Source: Clostridia bacterium
GTDB taxonomy: Bacteria; Bacillota; Clostridia; Oscillospirales; Butyricicoccaceae
Reading direction: 5' to 3'
Length of the DNA: 6,340 bases
Assembly (NCBI GenBank): GCA_900763355.1
Contig: CAAFJY010000117.1
Coordinates: 1-6,340 of the forward strand
A program made the translations under genes and the position numbers. How positions within the stretch are numbered: position 1 is the stretch's first letter; each line of letters starts with the position of its first letter. The notes below the pieces were generated by a model, which saw nothing but the letters and a program-made list of their open reading frames with translations, did not search any database and had not been told where the DNA came from. Below, piece after piece: positions 4,683 through 6,340 of the stretch.

Positions 4683-6340
4683 CAAAAAAGATCTTTCGGT
4701 CGATCCTCCTGGTGGCGGGAGCGGTGCTCCTGGCCGCTATGGTGGTCATCACCGGGTGCGTATACGGCGACCTGGGCCGCACCCGGCGGGAGGAGCTCTG
4801 GCAGGAGCTGGATCTGGCGGCTGCCGGGGTCCGCGCCCAGGGGACGGACTATTTTTCCGGGCTCTCCGGCTCCGGGAGCCGCCTGACCTGGGTGGCTGCC
4901 GACGGGACGGTCCTGTGGGACACCCAGGCCGACGCCGCATCTATGGAAAATCACGCCGGGCGGGAGGAGATCCGCCAGGCGATGGAGACCGGCTATGGGG
5001 AAAGCACCCGGGATTCGGCTACGCTGCTTCAGACCACCATGTACGCCGCACGGCGGCTGGGGGACGGGACGGTGCTGCGCATCTCCGCCAGCCGGGACAC
5101 GGTCTGGGCCCTCACCCTGCGGTTCCTGCGCCCGGCGGCCGTCATCCTGCTGGGGACGCTGGCCCTATCGGCCATCCTGGCCGGACGGCTGGCAAAGCAC
5201 ATCGTGGAGCCCCTCAACGCCCTGGATCTGGAGCACCCGGTGGAAAACAATACCTATGAGGAGCTTTCCCCCCTCCTCCTGCGGCTGGAGCAGCAGCGCC
5301 GCCGCATCCGCGCCCAGCGGGACGAGCTCACCCGCCGCACCGGGGAGTTCGAACAGATCACCGGCCAGCTGGACGAGGCCTTGGTCCTCCTGGACGGGAA
5401 GGGGAACGTTTTGTCCATCAACCCCGCGGCCCGCAGGCTCTTTTCGGTCCAGACCCCCTGTGTGGGGGCCGACTTTCTCATGGTGGACCGGTCGGTGGAG
5501 CTCAGCCGCTGCATCCGCACGGCCATGGACCAGGGTTCCTGCGCCATCCGGAGCCGCCGGGATGGGCGCATCTACCGCTTTGACGTTCGCCGCATCGGCT
5601 CCCGGGAGGAGCCCCAGGGGGCGGCCATCCTGGGTCAGGACATCACCCGGCGGGAGCAGGCCGAGCAGGCCCGGCGGGAGTTCACCGCCAACGTCTCCCA
5701 CGAGCTGCGCACCCCTCTCCAGGGGATATTGGGCTCGGCGGACCTGCTGGAAAAGGGCATGGTCCAGTCGGAGGACATCCCCCGCTTCGTCCGCCGAATC
5801 GGGGACGAAGCCCGGAAGATGGAGACCCTGGTGGAGGAGCTCCTCCGTCTGGCCCAGTTGGACGAGGGGGCCGATCTCCCCCGGGAGCGGGTGGATCTCA
5901 CGGCTCTGTGCCGTCAGGCCGCCCAGGAGCTCCAGCCCCTGGCGGAGGAAAAGGGAGTCGCCGTCACCGTCACCGGCGGGGAAGCGGCGGTGGAGGGCGT
6001 GCCTGCCCTCCTGTACCAGGCCCTCTGCCAGCTGTGTGACAACGCCATCCGCTACAATGTTCCCGGGGGCCGGGTGGATCTCACCGTCGGCCAGTCGGCG
6101 GAGGAGACCTGGCTCCAGGTGGACGACACCGGCGTCGGTATCCCCAAGGGGGAGCGAGAGCGGGTCTTTGAGCGCTTTTACCGGGTGGACCGCAGCCGGG
6201 ACGGGGGCTCCGGTGGGCCGGGTCTGGGGTTGGCCTTGGTCAAGCACGCCGTCCTCTGCCACGGGGGAACGGTCTCCCTGGACGAGCGGGCCGGAGGCGG
6301 CACCTCGGTGCGTCTGAGCTTCCCTCCCGCGGGACAGGAA
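4679..6340 (+). CDS. phoR: PhoR-type sensor histidine kinase (3' end runs off the window)
   Basis: This is a membrane sensor kinase, the likely partner of the regulator before it. The frame gives 554 residues to the last base with no stop; the ending GGTSVRLSFPPAGQE looks like a kinase C-terminus, so only a few codons are probably missing. A membrane span (about 7-27) and a second (about 151-172) enclose an extracytoplasmic loop of about 120 residues. Then come a short HAMP-like or coiled-coil linker rich in Arg and Glu (about 173-225), a PAS-type domain (about 224-322), and the kinase core: H-box FTANVSHELRTPL (335-347, phospho-acceptor H341), N-box LCDNAIRYN (452-460, N455), G1 DDTGVGIP (482-489), F-box FERFYRV (497-503) and G2 GGPGLGLALVK (512-522 region). 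GGGAGG lies 7 bases before the ATG. The loop-plus-PAS design matches Gram-positive PhoR rather than the E. coli form. The target is inferred from position. Confidence 0.9.
   Translation, partial: MTKKIFRSILLVAGAVLLAAMVVITGCVYGDLGRTRREELWQELDLAAAGVRAQGTDYFSGLSGSGSRLTWVAADGTVLWDTQADAASMENHAGREEIRQAMETGYGESTRDSATLLQTTMYAARRLGDGTVLRISASRDTVWALTLRFLRPAAVILLGTLALSAILAGRLAKHIVEPLNALDLEHPVENNTYEELSPLLLRLEQQRRRIRAQRDELTRRTGEFEQITGQLDEALVLLDGKGNVLSINPAARRLFSVQTPCVGADFLMVDRSVELSRCIRTAMDQGSCAIRSRRDGRIYRFDVRRIGSREEPQGAAILGQDITRREQAEQARREFTANVSHELRTPLQGILGSADLLEKGMVQSEDIPRFVRRIGDEARKMETLVEELLRLAQLDEGADLPRERVDLTALCRQAAQELQPLAEEKGVAVTVTGGEAAVEGVPALLYQALCQLCDNAIRYNVPGGRVDLTVGQSAEETWLQVDDTGVGIPKGERERVFERFYRVDRSRDGGSGGPGLGLALVKHAVLCHGGTVSLDERAGGGTSVRLSFPPAGQE

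Noticed and set aside
3882..4685. 267-residue minus-strand open frame opposite the response regulator
   Set aside because: It is antisense to a gene with an intact receiver and winged-helix domain, has biased composition and no recognisable motif.
4995..6317. 440-residue plus-strand open frame rich in Pro, Ser, Arg and Trp
   Set aside because: It is the +1-shifted shadow of the histidine kinase. The kinase frame carries all H, N, G1, F and G2 boxes, while this one has low-complexity composition typical of an alternate frame in high-GC DNA.
1..6340. CRISPR arrays, transposases, tRNA or rRNA genes, phage or defence genes
   Set aside because: None seen. Coding sequence covers nearly all of the window on one strand with uniform composition, and the only repeats noted are the two short hairpins.

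Overview
The window is a single, fully plus-strand phosphate-starvation locus with the order pstS-pstC-pstA-pstB-phoU-phoB-phoR. It encodes a high-affinity phosphate ABC transporter, its PhoU regulator, and a PhoB/PhoR-type two-component system. Base composition is high GC (clearly above 60% by eye). Together with a lipoprotein-type PstS, strong AGGAGG-like ribosome sites, and a PhoR with an extracytoplasmic sensor loop plus PAS domain, this suggests a high-GC member of the Firmicutes/Clostridia, perhaps an Oscillospiraceae-like gut bacterium. The taxonomic guess is inference from style and composition, not from a search.

Layout. Bases 2-766 are the 3' part of pstS; the window edge cuts the start of its signal peptide, but the lipobox is visible. 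Bases 774-808 hold a strong terminator-like hairpin between pstS and pstC. pstC (825-1694) and pstA (1696-2559) are the two permease subunits, separated by one base. The pstA stop codon sits in the loop of a perfect inverted repeat (2549-2567). pstB (2595-3350) is the ATPase, followed after one base by phoU (3352-4002). The response regulator (GTG start, 3999-4682) overlaps phoU by four bases, and the histidine kinase (4679 to the window end) overlaps the regulator by four bases. The kinase frame is open to the last base, so its stop lies just outside. No stretch of more than 60 bases lacks a gene.

How the genes work together. PstS captures phosphate at the cell surface, PstC and PstA form the channel, and PstB powers import. 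In characterised systems PhoU links the transporter's state to the PhoR kinase, which phosphorylates PhoB; PhoB-P then activates pho genes, usually including pst itself. One-base gaps and four-base overlaps suggest co-transcription and translational coupling from pstC to phoR, apart from the 35-base pstA-pstB gap. The hairpin after pstS probably lets the binding protein be made in excess over the membrane components.

Novelty. I see no undescribed system here; every gene has a well-known family. The points worth a second look are regulatory: the hairpin after pstS, the palindrome around the pstA stop, and the placement of phoB-phoR at the distal end of the pst operon. The pst promoter and any Pho box would lie upstream of the window.
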